A stretch of 64,000 bases of DNA from Alteribacillus sp. YIM 98480 (GCF_009765375.1 NZ_VTOK01000003.1:124001-188000); one strand, 5' to 3'. Positions 16,796 to 25,443 are shown, counted from the stretch's first letter. Notes: generated from the sequence alone by a model not told the origin. Made by a program: numbers and translations.

Positions 16796-17816
16796 ACCGT
16801 TTGTTCCTCAATTAGTTTATGTAGAACCTCGTGCGCTTGATTATCCTCTTGGCCGCGAGCTAGTGAATAAATTTGAGAAAATGGACATCGAAATACGCGA
16901 GACAACTTCCCATAATCAAGTGCGAAATCTACCGGGAGAAAGTGATTTTCAACGGTACCGTATGGCAAAATCAACCCTGGTTATAGGAATACGAAAGACA
17001 TTGAAGTTTGACACATCAAAACCATCTGCAGAATATGCCATCCCGTTTGCTACGGGGTGTATGGGACACTGTCATTATTGTTATTTACAAACAACGATGG
17101 GCAGCAAACCGTATATTCGTTCGTATGTCAATCTAGAAGATATTTTTGAAAGTGCGGAGAATTATATGAAAGAACGAGCTCCAGAGATTACCCGGTTTGA
17201 AGCCTCCTGTACGTCAGATATCGTAGGAGTTGATCACCTCACGCACACATTAAAGCACGCTATCGAATACTTTGGGGAATCAGAATATGGAAAGCTTCGA
17301 TTTGTGACTAAATTTTCTCATGTGGATCATTTGCTCGATGCAAAACATAATAGACGTACCCGATTTCGATTCAGCATCAATGACGATTATGTTATCAAAT
17401 ATTTTGAACCAGGAACGTCACGCCTAAATGAACGGATTGAAGCAGCAGTAAAAATTGCAAACGCTGGATATCCGTTAGGATTTATCGTTGCTCCCATTTA
17501 CTTACATGAGGGCTGGGAAGAGGGTTATGAGGAAATGTTTGAAAAGCTTGCATCCGAGCTGCCTGAACACGCTAAAAAAGATCTTACGTTTGAATTTATT
17601 CAGCACCGTTTTACGAAACCAGCAAAAAGGGTTATCCAAAAAAACTATCCTATGACCAAGTTAGAGCTGGATGAAAATAAACGAAAATGGAAATGGGGAC
17701 GTTACGGAATTGGCAAATACGTATACACAAATGACGAACAAAAAACCATGAAAGAAGCATTAGCGCATTCGATGAATGAGCATTTCCCTGAAGCGAAGCT
17801 GGAGTACTTCACGTAG
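16788..17816 (+). CDS. splB: Spore photoproduct lyase
   Basis: A radical-SAM enzyme that reverses the spore photoproduct (5-thyminyl-5,6-dihydrothymine) in UV-damaged DNA during germination. The TTG at 16788, six bases after GGCGGAG, gives 342 residues, exactly the B. subtilis length, with an N-terminus VKPFVPQLVYVEPRALDYP that aligns from the start. The iron-sulfur cysteines are C91, C95 and C98 (CMGHCHYC) and the essential C141 is present (EASCTSD). A longer frame from 16701 is out of register with any start signal. Second gene of splAB; terminator follows. Confidence 0.96.
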   Translation: MVKPFVPQLVYVEPRALDYPLGRELVNKFEKMDIEIRETTSHNQVRNLPGESDFQRYRMAKSTLVIGIRKTLKFDTSKPSAEYAIPFATGCMGHCHYCYLQTTMGSKPYIRSYVNLEDIFESAENYMKERAPEITRFEASCTSDIVGVDHLTHTLKHAIEYFGESEYGKLRFVTKFSHVDHLLDAKHNRRTRFRFSINDDYVIKYFEPGTSRLNERIEAAVKIANAGYPLGFIVAPIYLHEGWEEGYEEMFEKLASELPEHAKKDLTFEFIQHRFTKPAKRVIQKNYPMTKLELDENKRKWKWGRYGIGKYVYTNDEQKTMKEALAHSMNEHFPEAKLEYFT

Positions 17817-17839
17817 GACCAATTTATTTTCTCATTATT

Positions 17840-17882
17840 AAACTCGGCATGTCACAACGTCTTTTTGGTACATGCCGAGTTT
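17840..17882 (+). terminator. Terminator of splAB
   Basis: 13-bp perfect stem AAACTCGGCATGT/ACATGCCGAGTTT with a 17-base loop, followed by TATTTCTTCC. The remaining bases up to 18103 show no feature. Confidence 0.9.
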
Positions 17883-18103
17883 TATTTCTTCCTTTGCATA
17901 CCTTATGTTGAATCTAGAAACCATTACACTTTTCTATTCCAAAAGTTTGGATACTGCCAGTTTTTTTAGTAGGCAGACCTAATGTGTCTCAAGCCGCTGC
18001 CCTGCCATAAAGTTCCTTAGCATAAAACCCATACAAGAGCGTCTTGCAGATTTTTTTACTTTATTCGGTCCCGCTCATTTTTAAACGAGTTTGTAAATAA
18101 AAA

Positions 18104-18730
18104 TTAAAAGGTAGAAGCCACAGCAGCTGTTTTGTCGAGTCCTTCTTCAATGATTTCTTCTGCTTTGTCTGGAAATTGGTTATGACCTTCGACAATTACT
18201 GTAGTAATATCTTGTACACCCCAAAAACCTAGTAATGTTTTCACGTAATTAACTGCCATTTCAGCAGATTGGGCCGGTCCTTCAGAATAAACCCCGCCTC
18301 TTGCGTTTAAAAGAACAACCTTTTTATCCGTTAAAAGACCAATTGGACCTTCTTCTGTATAGCGGAATGTCTTCCCAGCTTGAGCCAAATAATCTAAATA
18401 CGTATGCAATGCTGCCGGAACAGTGAAGTTCCAAAGCGGGAATGCAAAGACGATTTTATCCGCATCAAGAAATTGATTCAAATACTTATTTATCAAGGTT
18501 GTCGCTTCCTGTTCGGAGGAAGTTAACTCCATCCCTTTGGAAAGCTTAAACATTCCATTAATCTTATCTGTATCATAATAAGGTAAATTTTCTTCAAATA
18601 AATCAAGTTCGGTTATAATATCTTCTGGATTTGCTGCTTTATAATTTTCCAGAAACGTTTCGTAAAGTTTTACACTCACCGCTTGTTCTATTGGTCGAGA
18701 ATTTGCCTTAATAAATAATACATTTGCCAT
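18104..18730 (-). CDS. azoR: FMN-dependent NADH-azoreductase / quinone reductase
   Basis: 208 residues. Flavodoxin-like fold with MANVLFIKANSRPIEQAVSVKLYETF (FMN phosphate loop), PLWNFTVPAALHTYLDYLAQAGKTFRYTEEGPIGL and LNARGG, all typical of AzoR. It reduces azo compounds and quinones by two electrons and protects against thiol-reactive quinones. GGAGGTTTTTTTA precedes the ATG at 18730; an upstream extension of the frame has no start signal. A 24-bp palindrome covers the promoter region, and a MarR gene lies directly upstream, so it is probably repressed by that protein and induced by quinones. Confidence 0.92.
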   Translation of the reverse strand: MANVLFIKANSRPIEQAVSVKLYETFLENYKAANPEDIITELDLFEENLPYYDTDKINGMFKLSKGMELTSSEQEATTLINKYLNQFLDADKIVFAFPLWNFTVPAALHTYLDYLAQAGKTFRYTEEGPIGLLTDKKVVLLNARGGVYSEGPAQSAEMAVNYVKTLLGFWGVQDITTVIVEGHNQFPDKAEEIIEEGLDKTAAVASTF

Positions 18731-18749
18731 TAAAAAAACCTCCATTTTA

Positions 18750-18773
18750 AAAAAGTTGCTATAGCAACTTTTT
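18750..18773. promoter_or_regulatory. Palindromic operator upstream of azoR
   Basis: AAAAAGTTGCTA with TAGCAACTTTTT forms a perfect 24-bp palindrome, 20 bases before the azoR start. The core GTTGCTATAGCAAC recurs with one change upstream of the pirin gene. Its size and symmetry fit a MarR-family operator, presumably of the adjacent regulator. Confidence 0.75.
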
Positions 18774-18831
18774 ATCAAAATTTTTTGTAACGTAAGCTCC
18801 AAACATGGAGAAATACCGCTTTGCACCTTCT

Positions 18832-19269
18832 TCATCTTAAAAATCGATCCACGTTATGGTTGATTTTAGATAAAAGACGTTCTAATTCATTAAGCTCTTC
18901 CTGGGAAAACCCCTTGCACACTGTTTCGTTAAATTCTTCTGCAATTGGTACGACTTTTTCACCTAGACTTTTTCCTACAGACGTAAGATAAAGCTTTAAC
19001 ACACGGCGATCCTCTACACTGTTAACCCTTTTAATAAACCCTTTTTGTTCAAGATTGGAAGCCATCCGTGCCACATTTGTTTTATCTTTTTTAATTTTTT
19101 CTGCGATCTGGCTTTGAGTCCGGCCATCTTCTTCCCATAATAACATCATAACTAAATTTTGCTCTGGCGCCAGATTGTAGTCTGCTAACTTGGACTTAAT
19201 ATAGTTCGTTAGAGCCAAATCGATGTTATGAATTTTTATACTAATGTAATCTTGAATGGATAATTTCAA
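18832..19269 (-). CDS. MarR-family regulator of azoreductase/pirin
   Basis: 145 residues. MarR fold with winged helix at about 30-100: LAPEQNLVMMLLWEEDGRTQSQIAEKIKKDKTNVARMASNLEQKGFIKRVNSVEDRRVLKLYLT. No conserved N-terminal cysteine is visible, so it is not an obvious thiol switch like YodB. Start is TTG with GGAGGATG before it. The promoter (19344-19315) and the operators before azoR and the pirin gene suggest a small regulon for quinone or electrophile stress; the regulator's own promoter lacks a copy of that palindrome. Confidence 0.88.
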   Translation of the reverse strand: MKLSIQDYISIKIHNIDLALTNYIKSKLADYNLAPEQNLVMMLLWEEDGRTQSQIAEKIKKDKTNVARMASNLEQKGFIKRVNSVEDRRVLKLYLTSVGKSLGEKVVPIAEEFNETVCKGFSQEELNELERLLSKINHNVDRFLR

Positions 19270-19314
19270 GGTACATCCTCCATTAATTTTTTCAGAGCCT
19301 GCTTACAAGTTCAC

Positions 19315-19344
19315 AGTATAAACAGACTGCTGTTATATTGTCAA
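19315..19344 (-). promoter_or_regulatory. SigmaA-type promoter of the MarR gene
   Basis: Minus strand TTGACA (19344-19339) and TATACT (19320-19315) with an 18-base spacer, about 45 bases before the TTG start. Confidence 0.7.
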
Positions 19345-19544
19345 CGAATTTTATTTACCTTATGAAAAGGGAAATATTTGGAATAGGACTTTTTCGCTAG
19401 CAATTTGTTTGACTCTATTGCCTTATTTATTTAGAATAATTTTATTGCTCATCATAATAGAAAAATTTTTAGAATGCTAAGAAAGTACATTCATTGAAGA
19501 TTACTCCCATTCTTTCCATCATTTAGCGCGTAGAAAATGTTTCT

Positions 19545-19570
19545 CTAATAGTTGCTATAACAACCATTAG
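19545..19570. promoter_or_regulatory. Palindromic operator upstream of the pirin gene
   Basis: CTAATAGTTGCTATAACAAC continuing to CATTAG: a 26-bp palindrome with two mismatched pairs, 15 bases before the pirin start. The core GTTGCTATAACAAC differs from the azoR operator core by one base. Confidence 0.7.
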
Positions 19571-19585
19571 AATAGGAGGATACCA

Positions 19586-20457
19586 TTGTCAAAAGACGAT
19601 AACCTTTTTCAAAGAAATGTAAAAGCCCATTGGTACGTCAAATATGAAGAAGCCTCTTTTCCTTTTATCAAAAGGGATGGATTTTGCCTGTAGAACGATG
19701 GGCAGATTTTGATCCATTTATATTGATGGCAGAGGACTGGTTTAAAAGAGGGGCTTTCTCTGATCACCTGCATAGAGGATTCCAAACGATTACATATGTG
19801 ATCGATGGAAGACTAGAACACATCGATAATGGCGGCGGTCGTGATATTCTTGAACCAGGTGACTTGCAATATATGAATGCTGGCTCGGGTGCAAGACATG
19901 CAGAAGAAGGAGTGGAAAACGATATTGCCCACACCCTTCAACTATGGTTGAACATGCCCAAAAGTTTAAAACAAACGAAAACTTTTTATCAAAATGTTTA
20001 CTCTGAAGACGCCCCCATCCTCCATTTTAATGGGGTCTCGGTGAAAGTTTTTTCGGGGAATATTGCCGGTATAACAGGTCCTTTGGAATCTGTCGTTCCT
20101 GTTACTATTTCTGAAATTTCCATCGCAGAGGGAGCGGAGTATGTTCATCTATTGCCTGAATCCCATAACGCATTTTTCTATGTGCTATCAGGTGATTTGG
20201 ATTTTGGCCAAAATGCAGTGAATATGAAAAAACATGGAGTTGGTACATTAACATTTAATGAAAGCGGAGATGAAAAGAATACGAGTGAACTCGTAATAAA
20301 ATCAAATAGCAGACGTTCAAAAGTTCTTGTATATTCGGGTACTCCGATAAAAGAAGAAATCGTGCCTCATGGACCATTTGTTATGAATACGATGGATGAG
20401 ATTAAACAAGCATACCGCGATTTTCACAATAGCAAATTTGGACCATCAGCTGTTTAA
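19586..20457 (+). pseudogene. Pirin-family protein, frameshifted near codon 29
   Basis: Starts at TTG (19586) after GGAGGA with RNVKAHWYVKYEEASFPFIK, then meets TAG at 19691. The next frame, from about 19674, continues the family without loss: GWILPVERWADFDPFILMAEDWF, then HLHRGFQTITYVIDG and GARHAEE, the cupin metal site. Loss of one A at AAAA (19670-19673) explains it. Pirins are two-cupin iron proteins with quercetinase-like activity. The operator upstream ties it to the MarR/azoR group. The second frame (19684-20457, 257 codons) could be translated from a TTG, but without the N-terminal strand. A sequencing error is equally possible. Confidence 0.8.
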
Positions 20458-20479
20458 ACAGATACCAATCAGGGTTAAA

Positions 20480-20511
20480 GCCTCGCTCTTCACCTTTTAT
20501 CAGAGCGAAGC
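20480..20511. terminator. Hairpin between convergent pirin and anti-sigma genes
   Basis: GCCTCGCTCT/AGAGCGAAGC stem with a 12-base loop. No long T run on either side (TTTAA on the minus strand), so it is a weak bidirectional terminator. Confidence 0.5.
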
Positions 20512-20521
20512 TAAGGGATTG

Positions 20522-21730
20522 TTAGATCGTCCATTCATCATGAACTATAGCAACTAATTTCCAGGTGTTGTTCTCATCTTGTTCAAGCACAATATTAAGA
20601 CTTGCCCAATCCATTCCTTCATCTTCTGAACTTTCTATATGATATTCCACGACAGCAGCTTCTGGAAAAACGTTTTTAATGTTATTTTTCATGTTCCCTC
20701 GTTGTTTTATTTCATCCACAACAATTTCATCTGCGTCTTGTAATCCCGGTTCATAAATAAATTCTTCATAATATTCACCCGGAGTCAGTTCAATTGTATT
20801 GCCGCGGCCGTCATAGACTCCCCATTCATATACCTGATTATCTTCAAAGAAGTGTTCTACTTCTTCTTGTTGAAATACTTGCGCGTCTTCGTCAATATTT
20901 ACATATGGGGAAAAGAGTACCCCTTTATCAGGATGAACATGGCTGGCCAGCGTATTCATATCCTGGCTTGTAATCATATTTAAAACCGTTTGCGCAGTAT
21001 TAACAAGGTCTGAATTTGTTTCATTTGCTGATTCATCAGCATCGTTTGAGTCGATTTCATCGACAATCCATTTATCGTCTTGATAGGCTGTATGAAAAAT
21101 CATTTCCACATTTCCTAGTAATTCATTGTCACGTTCTTGTACTATTTTTACGTGTGTTTCTGTTACTTCTTCCAATTCAAATGGCTGCCCTTCTTCGAGC
21201 CAAGTTGGACCATCTTTTGCGATAACATAAACGCCATCTTCTTCCTCTGTAAAGTAAGAATCTGTCATCCATTGAGCTAGATCATCTGACATGGTCGTTT
21301 TAAAATGTTCCTTCACTTCCTCTTTTGTTTGATAAGAATCAATTTTTTGGTCATTCCCTGCTTCATTAATAAGTGATACAAAAGATTCTTTATAATCATT
21401 CATTAATTCAACGGCACGCTCTTTTGTAAAAGCTGGAATATCTTCTCCCTCATCCGGATCTTCGGAAGGTTGTTCATTTTCTTCAGAAGTGCCGCCTTGT
21501 GGCATTTCAGAATCTCCACCACCGGGAAGAACACCGGGCTGGCTCATAATAAGCAAGGTCGCAAGTCCAGCAGCCAACACACTTCCACCTGCTGCATATA
21601 TTTTTTTCCACGACGATTTTTTCTTTTTCTTTTCTACGTTTTGAATAATCTTTTCAGGCGAAATCGTATCCGGCATGGCGTTGTATCCTTCTTCGAGCTC
21701 TTTCATACGCTCTTCAAAAGATTTACTCAT
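20522..21730 (-). CDS. Probable anti-sigma factor (membrane protein paired with ECF sigma)
   Basis: 402 residues. A cytoplasmic N-terminus (1-44, SFEERMKELEEGYNAMPDTISPEKIIQNVEKKKKK), one membrane helix (about 45-63), an acidic Pro/Glu-rich linker (70-97) and a large outer domain of two similar-looking parts (about 100-235 and 240-400). It overlaps the sigma gene by eight bases, the standard arrangement for an ECF sigma/anti-sigma pair. The N-terminus lacks the HxxxCxxC zinc motif of ZAS anti-sigma factors. The outer domain probably senses an envelope signal; no known sensor family was recognised. Confidence 0.7.
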   Translation of the reverse strand: MSKSFEERMKELEEGYNAMPDTISPEKIIQNVEKKKKKSSWKKIYAAGGSVLAAGLATLLIMSQPGVLPGGGDSEMPQGGTSEENEQPSEDPDEGEDIPAFTKERAVELMNDYKESFVSLINEAGNDQKIDSYQTKEEVKEHFKTTMSDDLAQWMTDSYFTEEEDGVYVIAKDGPTWLEEGQPFELEEVTETHVKIVQERDNELLGNVEMIFHTAYQDDKWIVDEIDSNDADESANETNSDLVNTAQTVLNMITSQDMNTLASHVHPDKGVLFSPYVNIDEDAQVFQQEEVEHFFEDNQVYEWGVYDGRGNTIELTPGEYYEEFIYEPGLQDADEIVVDEIKQRGNMKNNIKNVFPEAAVVEYHIESSEDEGMDWASLNIVLEQDENNTWKLVAIVHDEWTI

Positions 21731-22259
21731 CAGAAATACCCTCCTTCTCTATTTTTGCTTTTAGTTTCTGTTTAGCCCGCATGACCTGTGTCTTCACTCC
21801 AGATTCAGAAGTTCCGGTAACGTCACTGATTTCTTTATACGTTTGGTGATGAAAGTAATGAAGAACGAGCGGAACCCGGTATTTTTCATCAAGCGAGCGG
21901 ATCAGCTCATGCAATTCCATCGCATCTTCGCTGACATTAAGAGTCGTGTATGTTTGAGAGGACGTTTTCTGCTTCATTTGTTCAATTTTCCGCTGCTGCC
22001 GCTTTTGCTTTCTCATCATATCCCTTGCGGTGTTTAAGGTAATAGAATAAAGCCAAGTTGTAAAAGTCCCGCCAGCGAAGCTATGGAGTGATCGGTATAC
22101 TTTTAAAAACACTTCTTGTGTAACGTCTTCTACATCTTCTGGTTTGACACCAATTTGATAGGCAAAACGCTGGACGGTTTGATAAAAAGAATAAACTAGA
22201 TCATGAAACGCTTCTTTATTTCCGTCACGGGCGAGTTCTAGTGATTCATTGCTGACCAT
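21723..22259 (-). CDS. ECF-type RNA polymerase sigma factor
   Basis: 178 residues. Sigma region 2 (about 20-90): FHDLVYSFYQTVQRFAYQIGVKPEDVEDVTQEVFLKVYRSLHSF, and region 4 (about 120-170): KYRVPLVLHYFHHQTYKEISDVTGTSESGVKTQVMRAKQKLK. It directs polymerase to a small set of stress promoters and is held inactive by the membrane protein encoded next. The ATG at 22259 follows GGGGGGCAAAGGA; the frame is open further up (to 22325) without a better start. No clear self-recognised promoter was seen upstream. Confidence 0.9.
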   Translation of the reverse strand: MVSNESLELARDGNKEAFHDLVYSFYQTVQRFAYQIGVKPEDVEDVTQEVFLKVYRSLHSFAGGTFTTWLYSITLNTARDMMRKQKRQQRKIEQMKQKTSSQTYTTLNVSEDAMELHELIRSLDEKYRVPLVLHYFHHQTYKEISDVTGTSESGVKTQVMRAKQKLKAKIEKEGISDE

Positions 22260-22557
22260 TTCCTTTGCCCCCCTTATTGTATTTATTTCACTTATGGAAC
22301 GTAGCAACAGAAAAAATAGTCCCATTTTTTTATAGAAAAAAATATTTTAGGCTTTTTATCACATGACAATTCGTTCTTAACCGCTGTTTATATAATTATT
22401 TCTTTATTCTTACAGTGACAGGAAGTTAAACGCAGAGGGTCTCATTCTTCGTTGCAACCAAAGGCTAGATCAGGGATTAATACCTGCATTAGACGTATTG
22501 ACTTGGTCGAAAACAGGGCCTTCATTCTTCCGTGTTAATAATCATTAGAAAAACGTG

Positions 22558-22680
22558 GCTAGCGCTAAGCCTTTAGGTGAAGGCGATTGCCTAGTTGCAC
22601 TTATACTGATTTCCTAAACATGTTGACGACGTCAATAATTCATCCATGTTAAAATATTATGCTTTTCTATCAGTATGAAA
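22558..22680. repeat. Dispersed repeat B, copy 3
   Basis: The fullest copy: CTAGCGCTAAGCCTTTAGG, GAAGGCGATTGCCTAGTTGC, ACTTATACTGATTTCC, CATGTTGACGACGTCAATAA, TTCATCCATGTTAAAAT and closing CTATCAGTATGAAAAAAGG. ATACTGAT (22605) and ATCAGTAT (22669) form an end-to-end inverted repeat. It occupies the middle of the 800-base gap 22260-23072, otherwise without a clear gene. Confidence 0.8.
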
Positions 22681-22816
22681 AAAGGCACGCTCCTTCGTAA
22701 ACGTGCCTCATGAAAAAATATTTGCTATTCAGCTGTGGTTCATTTCCTATGCTTTCATTTTCATTTTTTTCTTTCATCCGGGCTTGATAGTCAAGTAAAC
22801 CCTGGTGAAGCAACAT
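22670..22816 (-). pseudogene. Possible remnant of a small protein gene
   Basis: A 48-codon frame reading MLLHQGLLDYQARMKEKNE and then a normal-looking composition, but with no ribosome site at the ATG, a stop just upstream, and its end running into repeat B. It looks like the tail of a gene cut by the repeat; the family was not recognised. A hairpin (GGCACG/CGTGCC) lies within it. Confidence 0.25.
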
Positions 22817-23072
22817 GATCGACTGGTAATTTTATTAACAATAATTTTAGATTTTTCGCATTATGCATTATTTATTCATCCGACTCTTCATTCCTATTTT
22901 CTTGCCTCTAAAAGCTTCAAAACGACTACGAAATGGAAATACATAACCTTCATATTAATTACACAGAGAATAAACATTATTATGTATAATGATTTATATA
23001 CAACATATGAATAGTACACTTTTCCGCTTATGACAGGCAGAGAAGGCAAATGAAGGAGGCGAATATGAAAAT

Positions 23073-24014
23073 ATGCAAGACCAAATTGTCGTTATTACCG
23101 GGGCAAATTCAGGAATTGGAAAAGCTGCCGCTGATCGATTTGCAAGAGAAGGATACACTGTCGTTATGGCTTGCCGAAACATTGAGAAAAGCCGGAATGT
23201 TCAAGCAGATCTAATTAATACATCAAAAAATAACCGGGTAGTCTTAAAACAACTTGACGTGTCTTCCTTTGATTCGATTCGCCAATTTTTCAGTACATTC
23301 AAAGAAGAATATAATAAATTAGATATTTTAATTCATAACGCTGCTTATTTTAATCACGGTGAAAAACACCGTCTTAGCACAGATAATTTTGAACTAACTT
23401 TTGCTACCAATGTATTTGGCCCTTACTACATGACAACATTATTAGTGGATTGTTTAAAGAAATCAGAAGATGCAAGAATCCTCCATGCTGGCAGCAATAT
23501 AATTAAACACTTTTTTGATCCTAAACGAAAAACAGATCTTGTAGATTTGCAAGGAGTATACAAAAATAAGAAAAAATTCAGTGTTTACCAAATGTATTGT
23601 CAATCAAAGATCGCCCTTGTTATGTTGACCTTCAAGTTAGCAAAAGAGCTGGAAAGCGAGAGAATAAAAGTAAACGCCTTGCAAATCAATGGAGCAAAAA
23701 TGTCAAAGAACACCATTCAGAAAGTGAAGCCTCGTTATAGGACAATTGCATGGATACAAAACATATTTTTCCCTTCTCCTGCCTATATGGCCGATAACTA
23801 TTTTGAATTGTGCACCTCAGATAAATTTAAACAAACCACTGGAAAACTCTTTAATGATAAATTAGAAGTCATGACACCTTCTCCCAATCATCCTTTAAGC
23901 TTTTTTAAACAATTGAAACAAATCACCGGCAAACAAGTTTATCCCTCTTTTGCAAACGATAAATATACGACAGAAAAATTGTGGGAGATGTGCAGACGCG
24001 CTGTCGAGGAATAA
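23073..24014 (+). CDS. Short-chain dehydrogenase/reductase
   Basis: 313 residues, the long SDR type related to retinol-dehydrogenase-like proteins. Cofactor loop TGANSGIGKAAADRFA (about 9-24), NAAY in place of NNAG (about 89-92), and the catalytic YCQSK (YxxxK) near 180. The basic ACRN after strand 2 suggests NADP(H). The substrate is unknown. The start is doubtful: AAGGAGG is 13 bases from the ATG at 23073 and only 5 from an ATG at 23065 that is in another frame. A missing A in that short interval would restore an in-frame start. Confidence 0.85.
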   Translation: MQDQIVVITGANSGIGKAAADRFAREGYTVVMACRNIEKSRNVQADLINTSKNNRVVLKQLDVSSFDSIRQFFSTFKEEYNKLDILIHNAAYFNHGEKHRLSTDNFELTFATNVFGPYYMTTLLVDCLKKSEDARILHAGSNIIKHFFDPKRKTDLVDLQGVYKNKKKFSVYQMYCQSKIALVMLTFKLAKELESERIKVNALQINGAKMSKNTIQKVKPRYRTIAWIQNIFFPSPAYMADNYFELCTSDKFKQTTGKLFNDKLEVMTPSPNHPLSFFKQLKQITGKQVYPSFANDKYTTEKLWEMCRRAVEE

Positions 24015-24236
24015 TAAGCTGTATTGAAGCTGAGAAACTCATTTTGTGTTCGTGAAAATGAAACTATTAAAAAATGAATAGTCGCTTTTACGGACACTTA
24101 TGCCGTTAAATAAAAGGGCGAATGCGATGCCTCTACTATACTCAACTTATTCCTCTTCTTTTACTTTTCTAACCAGATAAAAAGCTATTGTCCCTTTACA
24201 AGAGAGTATCCAACTGATTTCGGGAATTAATATAAA

Positions 24237-24266
24237 ATCCAGCCATGCTCTTTTGCGTGACTGGAT
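24237..24266 (-). terminator. Terminator of znuA
   Basis: ATCCAG(C/T)CA stem (24237-24245 with 24258-24266), followed on the minus strand by TTTATATTAA, ten bases after the znuA stop. Confidence 0.7.
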
Positions 24267-24275
24267 ATATTCGTA

Positions 24276-25373
24276 TTAGTTATGACTGTGATCATGGTCG
24301 TCATGACTAACTTCATGCTCGTAATCTTCATGTTCATCTTCATGGTGATCAGATGATTTTTGTGACGGTGCAGTGTCACCTGAAAGCTGTAATGCGGTTT
24401 CGAGGTTATCCATATTTTGTTTCATCAAACTGAAATAATCTTCCCCGCTGTCTCTTTCTTCTTGAACGAGTGATGCCAAGTTGTGTAAATGTAAGGCCTC
24501 GGCTCCAACTTCATCTTGAACCACTTCTGTTACTTTAGAGGAAACATTCTTTTCGAGCATTACATGCTGTATCCCCGAATCTTTCACTATTTCAATAATT
24601 TCTCGCAGCTGTTTTTGTGAAGGCTCATCAGACGGGGCAAGACCTGCCAGACCAATTTGTTCTAATCCATAACGGTCTTCCCAATATCCATATGCGGAAT
24701 GTGACACAATAAACTGATGACCTTCTGCAGCATCAACCATTTCAAAAAACTCTTTATCTAAATCCAATAATTGCTCTTTAAGATCTGCAAAGTTATCTTC
24801 AAATGTTTCTTTTTGCTCTGGTCTTAACTTAATAAGCGCATCTTTTATATTTTCCGCTGCTTCTACTGCTATTACAGGGTCTAACCATATATGCGGGTCA
24901 ACCTCTCCATGTCCATGATCGTGTTCTTCTGATGATGCTTCTGACTCCTCGTTATGGTTATGTTCGTGAGCATGATCGTCTGTAAAACTTCTTAAGTCTA
25001 TGCCTTTTGTAACTTCTATCGAAAGAACGCCTTCTTCTTGAGCCATTTTATTGATTTCTTCTGCGAATCCTTCCATTCCGGCTCCGTTAAATATAAATGC
25101 ATCTGATTCAACGACATCTATCATCGTTTGTGAGGTTGGCTCAAAACTGTGAGCATCCCCTCCTGCAGGGACGAGATTGATAACGTCTACTTCCTCTCCG
25201 CCGATTTTATTAGCAAAGTCTTCCCAGGCAAACAAGGTAGTATAAATTTGTAACGGCTGTTCCTCCTCTTTTTCTTCACTCCTCGTTTCCTGTTCTTCTT
25301 CCATGCCACAAGCACTAGCGATTACTAAAAAAGTAAACCCTATAAATAATAACTTTAATACATTCTTCCACAT
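24276..25373 (-). CDS. znuA: Zinc-binding lipoprotein of an ABC transporter (ZnuA-like)
   Basis: 365 residues. Signal peptide with lipobox IASAC, then a cluster A-I metal-binding fold: a first His in the segment DAHSFEPTSQTMIDV, a His-rich loop (about 142-170, DDHAHEHNHN and EEHDHGHGEVDPHIWLDP), HSAYGYW, and a final Glu/Asp region. A second His/Asp-rich tail (SDHHEDEHEDYEHE and following) ends the protein, which is unusual. The upstream Zur box shows it is a zinc-starvation gene. The ATG at 25373 follows AAGGTAAGGT; an ATG at 25397 lies inside the operator and is rejected. No znuB or znuC gene is adjacent; partners must be elsewhere. Confidence 0.93.
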   Translation of the reverse strand: MWKNVLKLLFIGFTFLVIASACGMEEEQETRSEEKEEEQPLQIYTTLFAWEDFANKIGGEEVDVINLVPAGGDAHSFEPTSQTMIDVVESDAFIFNGAGMEGFAEEINKMAQEEGVLSIEVTKGIDLRSFTDDHAHEHNHNEESEASSEEHDHGHGEVDPHIWLDPVIAVEAAENIKDALIKLRPEQKETFEDNFADLKEQLLDLDKEFFEMVDAAEGHQFIVSHSAYGYWEDRYGLEQIGLAGLAPSDEPSQKQLREIIEIVKDSGIQHVMLEKNVSSKVTEVVQDEVGAEALHLHNLASLVQEERDSGEDYFSLMKQNMDNLETALQLSGDTAPSQKSSDHHEDEHEDYEHEVSHDDHDHSHN

Positions 25374-25387
25374 AAATACCTTACCTT

Positions 25388-25402
25388 TCGTAATCATTAC
25401 GA
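25388..25402. promoter_or_regulatory. Zur box of znuA
   Basis: TCGTAATCATTACGA is a perfect 7-1-7 inverted repeat, identical to the core of the Bacillus Zur operator TCGTAATnATTACGA. It lies between the promoter and the start codon, where Zur-Zn would block transcription. Confidence 0.92.
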
Positions 25403-25415
25403 TTTATCTTTTAGC

Positions 25416-25443
25416 ATTATATCAAACTATTACGATTTGTAAA
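25416..25443 (-). promoter_or_regulatory. SigmaA-type promoter of znuA, with a Zur half-site
   Basis: Minus strand TTTACA (25443-25438) and TATAAT (25421-25416), spacer 16. The spacer carries ATTACGATTT (25429-25438), half of a Zur operator. Confidence 0.75.

Noticed and set aside
22805-23014. 69-codon plus-strand frame before the SDR gene
   Set aside because: Start without ribosome site, low-complexity AT-rich translation and no family pattern.
23061-23090. Alternative start at 23065 with ideal ribosome-site spacing for the SDR gene
   Set aside because: It is out of frame with the conserved SDR sequence and its own frame runs about 50 codons to a stop with no SDR motif. I kept the ATG at 23073 and noted the doubt.
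23073-24014. SDR as the missing CntM of the metallophore locus
   Set aside because: It has a classical SDR active site rather than the opine dehydrogenase fold, lies outside the Zur-controlled genes and has no Zur box.
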